Part shown: in pieces, positions 21,299 to 32,458 of the stretch
Numbering within the stretch: the first letter of the stretch is position 1
Layout of the letters: every line of letters begins with the position of its first letter
Source: Fagopyrum homotropicum
Lineage: Eukaryota > Streptophyta > Magnoliopsida > Caryophyllales > Polygonaceae
DNA: 64,000 nt
Reading direction: 5' to 3'
NCBI GenBank assembly: GCA_033239125.1
Contig: BSWB01000005.1
Location: 103,353,994 to 103,417,993, forward strand
The notes under the pieces: model-generated
Database searches by the model: none
The model's input: the letters and a program-made list of their open reading frames with translations, nothing else
Told to the model about the DNA's origin: nothing
Translations under genes and position numbers: made by a program

Positions 21299-22867
21299 TC
21301 AATGCGGCGCCGGCGGAGGTGGGAATGGAGAGAAACTCGGATCATAGAACCGCCCAAACTGCTGGCGGTAGACGTCCCTCATCATGTGGTCAAGGTCGTC
21401 TAAGTGTCCGTCTCTAGCATCCGCCCGGATCTCTAGCGCTCCAACTCTCTCCGAAAGTCCGGTAGCCCAATCCGGCATCTGCTCGTACCATCCCGGGGCG
21501 TGACTGTACCATGATGGAGCATCGGATGGTGCTGGTGCTGGTGGCGGTGGTGGTGCTGCTGGCTGCGCCGTGGACCAAGGAGGGGGTGTGTCATACCAAG
21601 TGGGAGGTGTAGTCATCCACGTGGGCCTCTCACTCACGCTAGCGCGGCGAGATGACGAGCCTGAAGCTCTAGCTGGACGTGGAGAGCGTCTAGGTACATC
21701 CGGGGCCGCCTCCGGCTGATCCGGAAACGTGCCAAACTCCTGCTCCGCTCCTCCACCACTCTCGTACTGACCTCCCATGTCCTCCTCCTCCACAACCGGT
21801 GGTGGAACGTAAGGGGGAGCTACTAGCTTGTTCGCATGCATCGCAGCGAACGTCTCTTTCCAATTGTGGCGTCCCGCCACAATGGAATACTCCGGCAGCC
21901 ACTCAATCCCTCTACCCGTCCTAGTCTCCCAAGGCATGCCCGCATAAGGCGGACCTCCATGTGTGGGGAAGATGAGTCCCCTAACCATAACAGCATGTAG
22001 CCCTAAGGGAACCGCCGGTATACGGGTGCAAGCGGAAAAATCTACACCAAACGTCCTAGCAATGTGGGTCACTATCCCACCATATCCAATATTCCCCTTC
22101 TTCTTGTTCTTAAGTTTACTCATCGTAGCCGCCAAAAGAGTGGCACAATCTGCACGGCGACCGTATAGCATACTATAGAGCAAGAATAGCTCATCCGTCT
22201 TGATCTTTTGGGGCGTCTCCGTCCTAGGAAAGCGACACTCCGAAAGAACGCGGTGTGCTATCTTCAAGGCTAGATGGTACATCAATCTAGCCTTGGTATC
22301 GGCGGGTTGCCAACGGTCCTCGTCGGCGTAAATCATAGCTACTTCCTCCCAAAAATCCTTGGGGTAAACTCCACTCGGAAATCGACCGTTATAGGTCTCA
22401 TGGAACCCGAAAATGGTCCCAAACTCAACAATACTCAACTGATAGTCTTGTTCCATGAGACGGAAGGAGACGGTCCTATCTACGTGGCTGAGCTCGAAGG
22501 ACGTCACAACCTCCCGGGTAATCTCCTCATAGGCGTCTTCACGAATGTTCGTGAAGACAAGCAATCCGGCTCTATCCAAGAGCCATGTAAGATCATCAAC
22601 AATATTGAGAGGATGTAGATCCTCCAACAACAAATATCTAGGACCTATTACTGTCCTCTCCTTGATCCGGTCAAGTGCTACAAGGTGGTTCTCATGTATG
22701 GTTGGGATGCTAGGGTGAGGAGGTGAAGACGGAGGTGAAGGTGAGGATGGTAGTGAGGGAGATGAGGGTGGTGGTGCCCTAGAGGTGGAGGGATTGCCCT
22801 TTCTTTTCTTGTTTTGCTCTCCCTTCTTCTCTTTTATCCTTCCCGACATTCTCCTTACAAAGTCCAT
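21299..22867 (-). CDS. A2 3' ORF: ATHILA ORF-1-like protein, 522 aa
   Basis: Open from ATG 22867 to 21299. Order: basic start (MDFVRRMSGRIKEKKGEQNKK), a Ser/Pro linker (about 27-60), IPTIHENHLVALDRI, a globular region of about 300 residues with EFGTIFGF, ETPQKIKTDE and GGIVTHIAR, an acidic patch (EEEDMGGQYES), a Pro/Trp-rich tail with PTWM, PTWY, PPW, PSWY, PGWY and PDW, and a final coiled segment ending FPFPPPP-like. It resembles the ATHILA ORF-1 family from memory. There is no signal peptide or hydrophobic segment, so its env-like position does not make it an envelope protein. It is the only long undamaged Athila gene in the window. Expression may come from a spliced or internal transcript. 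Confidence 0.85.
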   Translation of the reverse strand: MDFVRRMSGRIKEKKGEQNKKRKGNPSTSRAPPPSSPSLPSSPSPPSSPPHPSIPTIHENHLVALDRIKERTVIGPRYLLLEDLHPLNIVDDLTWLLDRAGLLVFTNIREDAYEEITREVVTSFELSHVDRTVSFRLMEQDYQLSIVEFGTIFGFHETYNGRFPSGVYPKDFWEEVAMIYADEDRWQPADTKARLMYHLALKIAHRVLSECRFPRTETPQKIKTDELFLLYSMLYGRRADCATLLAATMSKLKNKKKGNIGYGGIVTHIARTFGVDFSACTRIPAVPLGLHAVMVRGLIFPTHGGPPYAGMPWETRTGRGIEWLPEYSIVAGRHNWKETFAAMHANKLVAPPYVPPPVVEEEDMGGQYESGGGAEQEFGTFPDQPEAAPDVPRRSPRPARASGSSSRRASVSERPTWMTTPPTWYDTPPPWSTAQPAAPPPPPAPAPSDAPSWYSHAPGWYEQMPDWATGLSERVGALEIRADARDGHLDDLDHMMRDVYRQQFGRFYDPSFSPFPPPPAPH

Positions 22868-23634
22868 TTTTCACTAAAATTACGGTCTGTTCTTCAGGTT
22901 CCACGGCCGTGGTTTACCCAGAGACCGTGATTCGTCTCAGAATCTTGCGAATCTCAGCAAATTCACCAACAATCACCACAACAAGCAGTCCTAATCTAAT
23001 TCCTTCCAGTCTTTGTCAGTTCTTCCTGAAAATCTATAGCAAAAACGAACCAAATCTGCGAATTTCAAGAAGAAAGAATAAACCTCTTTTTCGGATTGAA
23101 AAACCCGAAATGCGCGTTCGTTGATGGATTTCCGCTCGGTTTGTCGCTTGGATCTTGTTCGTTGTTGGATTTGCTGCAGTTTAGGATGAAGAATCGTTGA
23201 AAACGATTAGAAAACGAAGAATTGGAGGAGGTCGTGGGGTTTCGGCGTTTAGGTCGTGGAATGGGTATTTTTGGGGCAATTTTGTGAAGAATGTGGCTTA
23301 TATAGTCGCAGGCAAAATTTTGAAAATCACGGTCTGTCGGGGTGTTCCACGGCCGTGGAAGTGTACGGACCCGTGGTTTTGGTGATTTTTCAAAGGCTTT
23401 TGAGAATTACGGCCACTGTAGCTATGACGACCGTAATTTAGACCGTGGAACCTTCTGTAAAGCTTCAAAGTATAAATTTCGTTGCCCTTCTTCGACATTA
23501 TTCTCCCTTTCTCCTTTTCCATCAATCCTACAACCAAAAACACGAACATACCGGAAGAGATCGAGGCAAAATAAAGCGAAAACGTCTATTCTAAGCTAAA
23601 CTATGAATCAAAAACAAAAACAAAAATGCAATAC
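22868..23634 (-). other. A2 pol to 3' ORF spacer with palindrome island
   Basis: Non-coding. Family-A palindromes flank the region: TTCCACGGCCGTGG at 22900-22913 next to the 3' ORF start, a perfect TTCCACGGCCGTGGAA at 23345-23360, and half-sites at 23370-23455. Short ORFs here are read-throughs of these motifs. Confidence 0.75.
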
Positions 23635-23652
23635 CTTGGTTTGCCTCCCAAG
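23635..23652 (-). promoter_or_regulatory. Post-pol stem-loop (A2 copy)
   Basis: Minus strand CTTGGGAGGCAAACCAAG, one change from the consensus stem-loop, 42 bp after the pol stop. Confidence 0.7.
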
Positions 23653-23693
23653 AAGCGCTTTGTTTAAGGTCCGTAGCTAGACCATTCTCGCAC

Positions 23694-24251
23694 TTATTCG
23701 AGTGCGGTAGGCGCAAACTCCTCAACTTGGAGTTCCGGTGTGTACTTCTTGAGTCGTTGACCGTTCACCTTAAAACTTCCGCTAGCTTCACCCCATACTT
23801 TAACTGCACCATGGGAGAAAATACGTTTGATTAGAAAAGGTCCGGTCCAACGGGATTTAAGCTTACCTGGAAAGAGGCGAAGTCTTGAATTGAAGAGGAG
23901 AACTTGATCTCCTTCTTTGAAATCCTTGGGAATGATATGCTTATCATGCCAACGCTTTGCTCTTTCCTTGTAGATCTTAGCGTTTTCATAGGCGTTCAAG
24001 CGAAGTTCATCCAGCTTGTTCATGTCTAGGAGACGCTTCTCTCCCGCTTCTTTCATGCCGAAATTCAGCCACTTGATAGCCCAAAACGCTTTGTGCTCCA
24101 GCTCTACCGGCAAATGACAAGACTTCCCATACACAAGGTTGTATGGTGTGGTTCCTATGGGAGTCTTGTATGCAGTCCGGTACGCCCATAATGCATCATC
24201 TAGTTTCAAGGACCAATCCTTCCTAGTCCTTGAAACCGTCTTCTCTAGAGT
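23694..24251 (-). pseudogene. pol: A2 integrase C-terminus
   Basis: Last part of the gag-pol frame after the nonsense codon at 24252-24254. It holds the region after the catalytic Glu, the conserved TPYNLVYGKSCHLPVELEHKA and the basic C-terminal domain ending VNGQRLKKYTPELQ. In frame with everything upstream; only the TGA (Gly GGA in A1) separates it. Confidence 0.9.
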
Positions 24252-25202
24252 TCACTTGATCTCCCTATTTGAGATCTCAACTTGTCCACTTGTTTGTGGA
24301 TGGTAAGGGGTAGCGACCTTGTGAGTAACCCCATACTTAGCTAGAAGAGCTTCAAAGCGACGGGCTATGAAGTGAGAACCTCCGTCACTAATGATTGTCC
24401 TTGGTGTTCCAAATCGCGGAAAGATGGTCTTGTTGAAGAACTTAACCACCACCATGGCGTCATTTGTGGGAGAGGCAATTGCTTCCACCCATCTAGAAAC
24501 GTAGTCTACCGCCAATAGTATGTATTGGTTTCCACAAGAAGATGGGAATGGTCCCATGAAATCGACTCCCCAAACGTCGAAAATCTCCACCTCTTGGATG
24601 TTGTTGAGGGGCATCTCGTTCCTTTTAGAAATATTGCCTGTTCTTTGACAAGCATCGCAGCAAGAGACGAAGGATTGCACATCTCTAAATAAAGTAGGCC
24701 AATAGAATCCAGATTGCAATACCTTTGCGCTAGTCTTGTTCGAACTAGCGTGTCCTCCACAAGGTAGTGAATGACAATGGCGGATGACACTTTGCATCTC
24801 ATCTTCCGGCACACATCGCCGAATGATGCCATCCGGACCTCTCTTGAAGAGGAGAGGCTCGTTCCAATAGTATTCCCGGACGTCCTTAAAGAACTTTTTC
24901 CTTTGTGCGTAGGATAGTCCGGGCGGTATCTCCTGGCAAACCAAATAGTTAACAAAATCAGCAAACCATGGTTCATTACCTTTGGAGATCTCGTTGATGC
25001 ACTCCTCTATGATGTGTAGGTGTTCGTCCGGAAAGGAGTCATCAATGGGTAGATGGTCGTCCTCTAGATGTGTGAGGCGACTCAAATGATCCGCGACAGA
25101 ATTTTCTGAACCTTTCTTGTCGCGGATCTCAAGATCGAATTCTTGTAGGAGAAGAATCCATCTAATTAGCCTTGGCTTCGCGTCTTTCTTCGCAAGGAGG
25201 TA
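24252..25202 (-). pseudogene. pol: A2 RNase H end and integrase core
   Basis: In-frame segment between nonsense codons at 25203 and 24252. It contains the RNase H end and linker (about 25200-25000), the HHCC finger (HCHSLPCGGHASSNK...CCDACQRTG) and a complete DDE core: VDFMGPF, SDGGSHF and QVEISNREIK. The active-site residues look intact. The stop follows directly after REIK. Confidence 0.9.
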
Positions 25203-28200
25203 TCAGATCGCAGCATGATCCGTGTAGACAATCACCTTTGCACCTACAAGATAAGAGCGAAACTTGTCAATAGCGTAGACAATGGCTAGAAACTCTTTTT
25301 CTGTAGTGGCGTAGTTGAGCTGGGCTTCGTCTAGCGTCTTGCTAGCGTAGTATATGGCATGGGTTCGCCCTTCCTTTCGTTGTCCAAGAACAGCTCCAAT
25401 GGCTACGTCACTAGCATCGCACATAATCTCGAAGGGGAGAGTCCAATCCGGGGGTTGGATAATAGGTGCTGAAATTAGAGCTTGCCGAATGGTGTTAAAC
25501 GCATCTAAACATTCCTGCGAAAACTCAAAAACCGCATCCTTCATCAATAGATTAGTGAGAGGTTTTGATATCTTAGAAAAGTCCTTAATGAAGCGTCTAT
25601 AAAATCCAGCATGTCCTAGGAAACTTCTTATCCCTTTCACCGAAATTGGGGGAGGAAGTTTCTCTATGGTCTCTATCTTAGCTTTGTCTACCTCTATCCC
25701 TCTACTAGAGACTAAGTGACCTAATACGATTCCTTCCTTAACCATGAATTGACACTTCTCCCAATTAAGAACTAGGTTAGTGTCTTCACAACGTTGTAAA
25801 ACAAGAGAAAGGTTAGAAAGGCAATCGTTAAAAGAGGAACCGTATACAGAGAAGTCGTCCATGAAGACTTCCATGATTTCCTCTACGTACTCGGAGAAGA
25901 TGGCCATCATGCACCGTTGAAAGGTGGCTGGGGCGTTGCAAAGCCCGAACGGCATTCTCCTATAAGCGAACGTACCCCAAGGGCACGTGAATGTGGTCTT
26001 CTCCTGATCGTCCGGATGTATCGGAATCTGAAAGAAACCACTATAACCGTCAAGGTAGCAAAAATGTGAATGTTGTGCTAACCTTTCAAGCATTTGATAG
26101 ATGAATGGCAATGGAAAGTGATCCTTCCGCGTTGCGTTGTTGAGCTTGCGGTAGTCTATGCATATTCGCCATCCAGTCACGGTTCGGGTAGGAATGAGTT
26201 CGTTGTTCTTGTTGGTGATGACCGTCATTCCTCCCTTCTTCGGAACTACTTGAACTGGACTCACCCATTTGCTATCGGAGATAGGATAGATGATACCTGC
26301 ATCAAGAAGTTTAAGAATTTCCTTCTTGACAACCTCCTTCATGGTCGGATTCAACCGCCTTTGAGGTTGTCTTGAAGTTCTAAAATCCTCCTCCATTAGT
26401 ATCTTATGCATACATAGGGAGGGTTTGATTCCTACTAAGTCCTCGATAGTGTAGCCTATGGCTTTTCTATGTTTCCTAAGGACTGTCATGAGCTGTTCAT
26501 GTTCATCTATGCTTAGTTCGGAGCTAACAATGACCGGAAAGGTAGAATTAGATCCAAGAAAAGCGTACCTTAGATGAGTAGGAAGTGGTTTGAGTTCCAT
26601 CACTTTCGGAGCTTCCAATGGTTCTTGAGGGGCATCCGACGTTTCCTTAGAAGTTTCTAAGGTTATTGAGTGATTTGGAGAAGAATCAAAAGAAGTTGAA
26701 GAAGTAAGCCGATCACCCTCTTCCACGGTCAGAATTACGGCCTCTCCATGTGTTCCACGGCCGTGTAATCCCCTGGAATGGAGGCCGATTTTGGTTGTGA
26801 AATCCACGGTCGTGGAATACAGGGTATGACCGTGGATTCTTACATTCTCAGCCTCATCGTGGAGTTTTTCAAACTCCACTTCATGCATCTCTTCTTGTGC
26901 TTCTAAGGCTTCAATTTCCTCTTTGCACTCTTCTTCTTCCCCTACATTGGTTAGACTCATAGTGATAACCTTTTGAAAAGGATCGTTAAAGAGAATCGCA
27001 CTTACCTCCTCCCTAGACAAACCTTCTTCATCTTGGATATCGTAAATATCCTCATCAAAGATTGGCTCCTTTACTAGAGTGGAAAGAACGAACTCTACTT
27101 TCTCTTCTCCAATATCAAAAGCGAGTCTCCCATTCTTGCAATCGACCATGCAGCCGGAAGTTGCAAGAAACGGTCTTCCGAGTATAATCGGGACCGGACT
27201 ATCTGCAGGAATGTCAAGCACGACAAAATCAATGGGGACAAAGAATTTACCTAGCTTGACCGGGACGTCTTCTACAATATCGACGGGGCGAGTGATGGAT
27301 TGATCCGCCATGTATAACGTCATTTTGACCGGTTTAGGATCGCCTAAACCGATCTTCCTACATAATGCAAGTGGTATGATGCTCACACTTGCTCCCAAGT
27401 CACATAAAGCGTCGTATGTGACATCTCCCACTCCAATGGGAATGCAAAATGACCCCGGATCCTTCAACTTTGGGGGCATTTTCTCCTTCATAGTCTTGAT
27501 GAGATCCGAAGAATCCGAACTCATCTTGACCTCACCGAAATCTTCTAGCTTCCTCTTGTTGGAGAGAAGCTCCTTCAAGAACTTGCCATAAGCCGGCATA
27601 CCTACAATAGCATCAATGAAGGGTATATTAATATGCAGCTTGCTCATGAGTTCTATGAACTTACCGAATTGTTTGTCTAGGCGCGCTCGCGCTCTAGATT
27701 GAGGGAACGGTAGGCGAGGTTTGTAAGCTGGAGGAGGAACATAGACATCTTCCTTCTCCTTCCCCTTTCCTTTGTCCTTCTCTACGGGGACTTCAACGAA
27801 CGTAGGCTGCGGATCGGTGGTAGTCACTCCGCTCCTAGTTGTGATCGCCATTACCCTTCCCTTAGGGTTGTCCTCCGTCTTTCCTGGAAGTTTCCCTTGA
27901 TTTCTAGGAACTTCCTCCGCGTGGTTGAACAATTGGTTTTCCAAAACTTTTTGAGCTTTGTCAACCTTAGAGACTTGATCATCAACCTTGATGAGGCGGT
28001 TCTCCAACCCTTGAAGCTTTCCCAAGATTGTTTCCAACATGGGATCGGACTTCTCCTTTCCCGTATTGTTTCCTCCATTAGATGATTGCCCCTGGCTTTT
28101 CAAAGGAGTAGAGGAAGAGGAAGGTGGAGTTAGCGAATTTGAATTGGAAGGATAGGAGTTACCGGAATTTTGTTGATTGGAGCGCCAATTGTTGTTGTTT

Positions 28201-28505
28201 GAACCCCGATTGTTGTTCCAATTGTTGTTGTTCCGGTTGTTGTTATTTCCATTCCAATTGTTATTCCGGTTATTATTGTTGCGGTTGGTGTTATCACCGC
28301 CATTGTTACCCAAATAGCCAACATCCTTCTCTTGTTGCTTTGGGAAGTTGGTCTTGATAGTCTCCTTCAACTCTTTGATCTCATTGTTGAGGGAGAAAAT
28401 CTGATTTTGAGCTTCATGTGTGAGCTTCGCTCCTTGCTCCACACGATTTCCCTCCGCTTTCCGGTGGGAATACTTCTCTATGACTCTTGCTTGCTTCTCA
28501 ATGAA
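25203..28505 (-). pseudogene. gag-pol: A2 gag tail, protease, RT and RNase H
   Basis: Open for 1100 codons between TAG 28506-28508 and TGA 25203-25205. Counting from codon 28442: Asn-rich tract about 46-104, aspartic protease DLGAS 348-352 and GRPFLATSG, a linker rewritten by palindromes (DNA about 26725-26845), then RT with FMDDFSVYG and RNase H with CDASDVAIG. No CCHC knuckle. The terminal TGA lies in TDHAAI-stop-YLL, where A1 has Trp and A3 has Arg. All visible catalytic residues are present; only nonsense codons break it. Confidence 0.92.
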
Positions 28506-29552
28506 CTACCAAGCGTCATCTTCTCTCATGTCCATGAATGTTCCACATGAGAGGGATTGGAGGTTGAATTGCGTTCCCGCATCCAGCCCTTTGTAGTAGA
28601 TTTCCAGCAAGGCAAGCTTGGATATGCCGTGATGAGGGCAATCCAAGAGTAAATCCTGAAACCTTTCCCACGATTGAAACAAACTTTCGTTAGGTCTCAT
28701 GGAAAAAGCATTAATCTTACCTCTAAGTTCCGCCGTTTTGGAGGGCGGAAAGAATTTGGTGAGAAACTCCGCGGAAAGGTCTTCCCACGTGTCTAGCTTC
28801 CCATTGGGAAGAGCTTGATACCATGACAACGCTTTCCCTTTCAAAGAGAAAAAGAAAGGTTTGAGCTTATAGCTGTTGGTAGTAGCGTTCTTCGGTCTCA
28901 TTGTCTCCATCATACACTCAAAGTTTTGCAAGTGTTGGTGTGGAGATTCAGCACTTGTACCGCCAAATTGGCTTTGGCGAACAAGAGTGATAACTTGAGG
29001 GTTAAAGCTAAACCCTTGCATATCTTCAGCATCAAAATTCACACCCAAGCGGCGTGGTTGTTGTGTTGGGTCCATCCGCTGGCCAAGAGTTCTTGGCTCA
29101 TTATCCACACGTTCGACTCTCGCATTCCTAGGTGGAATGCGGCGATTAGCAGCTCCTTGTGGATGGAAAGGATTCATATTGATCGTGGGATCAATCTCTT
29201 CTAACGGTGGCATGGAAGAGTCACTATCATCAGCGGATGAGTGGCTTTTTCTTCTAGACCTTAATCTCCTTCCTGAGGACTTCTTGCTTACCTTATTCTC
29301 AAGGTCGCTCATCTTTATCCTCATTTGGACGATCATGTCTTGTAAACCGTTAACTTGAGATTGATGACGATCCATTTCATCCTGGCGGAGAGTCTCATTC
29401 CATCGGAGTTGAGCTTCCTTCTCCGCCAACTCCGTTTGAAGATCACGTTCGTGTTCTTCGGCCATCTTCTTTTCCTTGCGCTTTTGCCTCAAGGTTTTCT
29501 CTAGCTCTTGATCAAGAGGTAAGAGATCTGCGGTGTTCCTAGACCTGCGCAT
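28506..29552 (-). pseudogene. gag: A2 gag N-terminal and capsid region, 348 codons
   Basis: Starts ATG 29552 (MRRSRNTADLLPLDQELEKTLRQKRKEKKMAEE), 78 bp after the PBS. Coiled coil about 15-95, Ser/Arg-rich linker, capsid core with SLKGKALSWYQALPNGKLDTWEDL and FLTKFFPPSK, ending at TAG 28506 after REDDAW. A1 continues with Asp (GAC) here. Shell protein of the retrotransposon particle. Confidence 0.92.
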
Positions 29553-29629
29553 GCACTCAAAGAGATATCAAATAACGAGAGCAAGCTCCCAAGCTTGACA
29601 ACCGGTTACCGGATTCGGTCTAAACCAAA

Positions 29630-29647
29630 TTCCCGGCAACGGCGCCA
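29630..29647 (-). promoter_or_regulatory. Primer-binding site of A2 (tRNA-Asp type)
   Basis: Minus strand TGGCGCCGTTGCCGGGAA, 17 of 18 matching the tRNA-Asp complement; the best match in the window. Confidence 0.9.
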
Positions 29648-29653
29648 AAAACT

Positions 29654-31412
29654 TGTTCGCCCCTAGAGGTGTGTGCAAATAAGTTTTAAATTTATAAAAC
29701 TAGAATCAAGCAGCGAACCCGCAGTGTACGGATCGACGTAGTTAAGCAAGGATTTCAGAGTATCGAACACAGGGATTTGGGGAGAACGAACTCGATTGTA
29801 GGTTATCAAGCAAATAAATACAAGAGCTTTGCAAATTATTGGGAAAAAAACAATCCTAAAGATCCAAGTATCCAGTTGTGGCAATCGATTCAAGATATAC
29901 TTAATGATGTAAAGACAGAGTTGAGATATGCGAAGGTATACTAATATAAGGTGATCGTACGGTGAAGTTCCAAAAACCTTATATAACTCACCTACAAGGC
30001 ATTCTCTATACAGGTTGTTGAGGCTCAATATAGGAAGATTTTAAAGATGAGAATTAGTATCAAATACCCAAACTTATAACCCAAGGATCAAGACTAACTT
30101 AACCGATTGAGGTTGTGACACTCACAATCGAGGTAGAGGTTGTTGAGGCTTCACTACCACCTAGAAAAGACAAGTCTAAACTAAGCTAAAGCCAATCTTT
30201 AACTTTAGATTAAAGTAAAAGCAGGTTCGTAGACTTAAATGAAATCACGGTTGGTTCTTGAGGTTCCACGGCCGTGGACTCAAGAACAGCCCGTAATTTA
30301 GGGTTGTCGGCGATGTTTCTCTAACTCTCAGGGTCTAATCTGTTTGCGATCGATCTATCATCATCTAAGCCACAACTATCAACCCTTCACCTTAGAATTG
30401 TTAAGGGTTTTTAGCCAATAACAGTCATGTTGATACCAATTCAAGGATTAAAAGATAAAAAGATGAAAACTTTCAAGAACTTTCAATAATCTTCAATTCA
30501 ATCTCAAGGTCGCAAAGAGAACAAGTAATGTCAAAAGATTCAAAGTAAAACAAACAATCACCACCTTAGGAAGGAAGAGAAAACGGGATGTCAATCCGTT
30601 TTCCAAATCAAACCTAAACAAGAAGAGAGATCTTCTTGCAAAATCTTCCAAGAATTACGATCTTCTGCAAATCCGGAGATCTCAACAGCAATCTCCACCA
30701 AAAGTGCGAGATTAGAGGAATCCCAAACACGAACTTCGATCTCTTCAAAGAGATGTCAATTGCTTCCAAGCAAGCTAAGCAAAGCGTCTTCGTGTCTAAG
30801 CGGCGATCAATGAGGGTAAACAGGGTAGCCAAGGTGACGGAATCTTGCTTCGTCCGTCTTTTTATAGTGTAGGGCAATTGTCGGCCCGGCCCAATCTTTA
30901 AAAGATCGTGGCTTCAAAGTGGGGCGAGAAGATTCGCCAAGATCACGGTCGTGGAAGTGTTCCACGACCATAATTTAGAGCGTGGAAACAAATACGGTTT
31001 GCAACATATGTTCCACGGCCGTGTAATCCCCTGGAATGAACATGAATTTCTGACTCCAAATCCACGGCCGTAATTCTGAACGTGGTTTGTGATACGGCCG
31101 TATTTTAGGGCGTAATTTAGGGCAAGAACGTGATTCTTCCTTAAACTCGTGCATTCCTCAAGCTAAGACTCCAAATTGCTTCCAAAGAATATCCTCAATC
31201 TATGGACATATCAACTCAACTCTCCTTTGCTTGATTCCGTTCGGAAATAGCTCCAAATCACCTATAATCAACATAGAACTAGTGTAGACATCCATATCGA
31301 CAATATAGGTAATACTAGCTCACATATGCATAAAGTTCAATCAATGACTATCAATATGAATCAAATACGTTTAGAAAACGTGCCTAAAATATCACAATAT
31401 TTCATGTTAACA
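29654..31412 (-). repeat. 5' LTR of A2 (1759 bp)
   Basis: Same length as the 3' LTR with about 15 base differences that I could count. TATA at 30859-30866. Palindromes at 30264-30278 and 31011-31023, with half-sites at about 30945-31110. Confidence 0.95.
30859..30866 (-). promoter_or_regulatory. TATA box of A2 5' LTR
   Basis: Minus strand ACTATAAAAAGACG. Predicted transcription start near 30830, leaving a leader of more than 1.1 kb before gag. Confidence 0.65.
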
Positions 31413-31417
31413 CTACC
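31413..31417. repeat. Target-site duplication of A2, right copy
   Basis: ctacc, identical to 18193-18197. Confidence 0.92.
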
Positions 31418-31790
31418 CAAAGGCGTAGAGGAATCACATCTCTCGCCATACCACATCACAAGGCATAGAGGAAGCACATCTCTAGCCAGAACATCCTACA
31501 GGCATAGAGAAAATATGTCTCTAGCCAAACCATATCACAGGCATAGAGGAAATACGTCTCTAGCCAAACCATAAATATATATATCGCATGGAGGAATCAC
31601 ATTTCAAATGAACTATGTCCAACAAGGTAGCATGGAGGAAAGAACCATCTCCAGCTGAATCCAAATCACACTCAAATAGCTTGGAGGAAAGAACCATCTC
31701 CAGCCATAATATAAAACATACTCAGATAGCATGGAGGAAATAATCATCTCCAGCTATAACATACATCACGCTAGCACATAAAAAACTACT
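31418..31790 (-). repeat. C1 tandem hairpin minisatellite
   Basis: Eight degenerate units spaced 39-50 bp, each an inverted repeat: hairpins at 31422-31447, 31462-31487, 31501-31526, 31540-31565, (31585, decayed), 31629-31656, 31678-31705 and 31728-31755. Early units pair TAGAG with CTCTA, late ones TGGAG with CTCCA, so base changes are compensatory. It lies between the pol end and PPT of C1. Confidence 0.8.
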
Positions 31791-31890
31791 AAGATCATAA
31801 ATCACAACATAGCTAGCATGGCAAAAACACATCAAGGCATATAAGCACATAAGCACAACATTTATCAAGATAGCACTAAGGTCTACTCAT
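31791..31890. other. C1 A/T-rich filler
   Basis: No feature beyond one faint repeat-like stretch (agctagcatggc). Confidence 0.4.
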
Positions 31891-32458
31891 GCTCCCACAA
31901 GTGGGTCTGTCCCAACATATACTCTGGATAGTTCTTCAAGATACTATCCTCAGTCTCTCACTTAACCTCTTCACATCCTCATCTTGACCACGATGTCCTC
32001 AATATGAGAATGTCTTTCGAATGCAAGCGTTTTATATCTCATTCTAAAAATATAACCGAATGCTCAACAAATGTGTGGTTGGACTCAACCACCAAATTAT
32101 CATAACTCACAAAGTGTCTCAAACCTGGTATATACTCCCTCAAGTGAGACGTAAGAAACACTGGGTGAACATCCCCTAACCTCAGAGGTAAAGCTAAACA
32201 TCATGCTGCCTTCACCATACTGATCAAGTTCTCAAATAAACCGACATATTGGAAACTCAGTTCCCCTTCTATGTCAACACATCTGACGTCTCATAGCGGA
32301 GATACTCTCATCCGAACATGATCTTTCACTTAAGCTTGACAGGTCAACGCCTCTGGTCTACATAATGATATCTAGCGACTCTGTATAGTCAGCATTCCTC
32401 CTCTAACCAGGTTTACTTGAACTCATAGAGCCATTCCAAAAATGCACGTCAAACATTA
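31891..32458 (-). pseudogene. pol: C1 integrase C-terminus and chromodomain-like remnant
   Basis: Minus-strand translation, with stops, gives DHVRMRVSPL, EGELSFQYVGLFE, LALPLRLGDVHPVFLTSHLREYIPGL and GCEEVKWET, matching the usual Tekay order (RRRPLEF..., GPFEIL, LALP...HPVFHVSLLR.Y, EEATWE). Numerous in-frame stops. Cut at 32458 by B2; C1 resumes at 50626. The 5 bp catta (32454-32458) is the left target site of B2. Confidence 0.75.

Larger units (their letters stand above)
18198..31412 (-). mobile_element. A2: complete Athila-like element, family A (13.2 kb)
   Basis: Full-length element with two 1759-bp LTRs, exact 5-bp TSDs, PBS, single-frame gag-pol, stem-loop, spacer, 3' ORF, conserved block, hairpin and PPT. 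By eye the LTRs differ at about 15 positions, so it is young compared with its neighbours. Gag-pol (29552 to 23694) has no frameshift but three nonsense codons (28506, 25203, 24252), so it cannot move by itself without readthrough or help. The 3' ORF is open. Inserted in the 3' untranslated part of C1. Confidence 0.95.

Noticed and set aside
31418..31790. CRISPR-like array
   Set aside because: Units are degenerate, spacing is uneven, spacers resemble one another, and the context is a plant retrotransposon.
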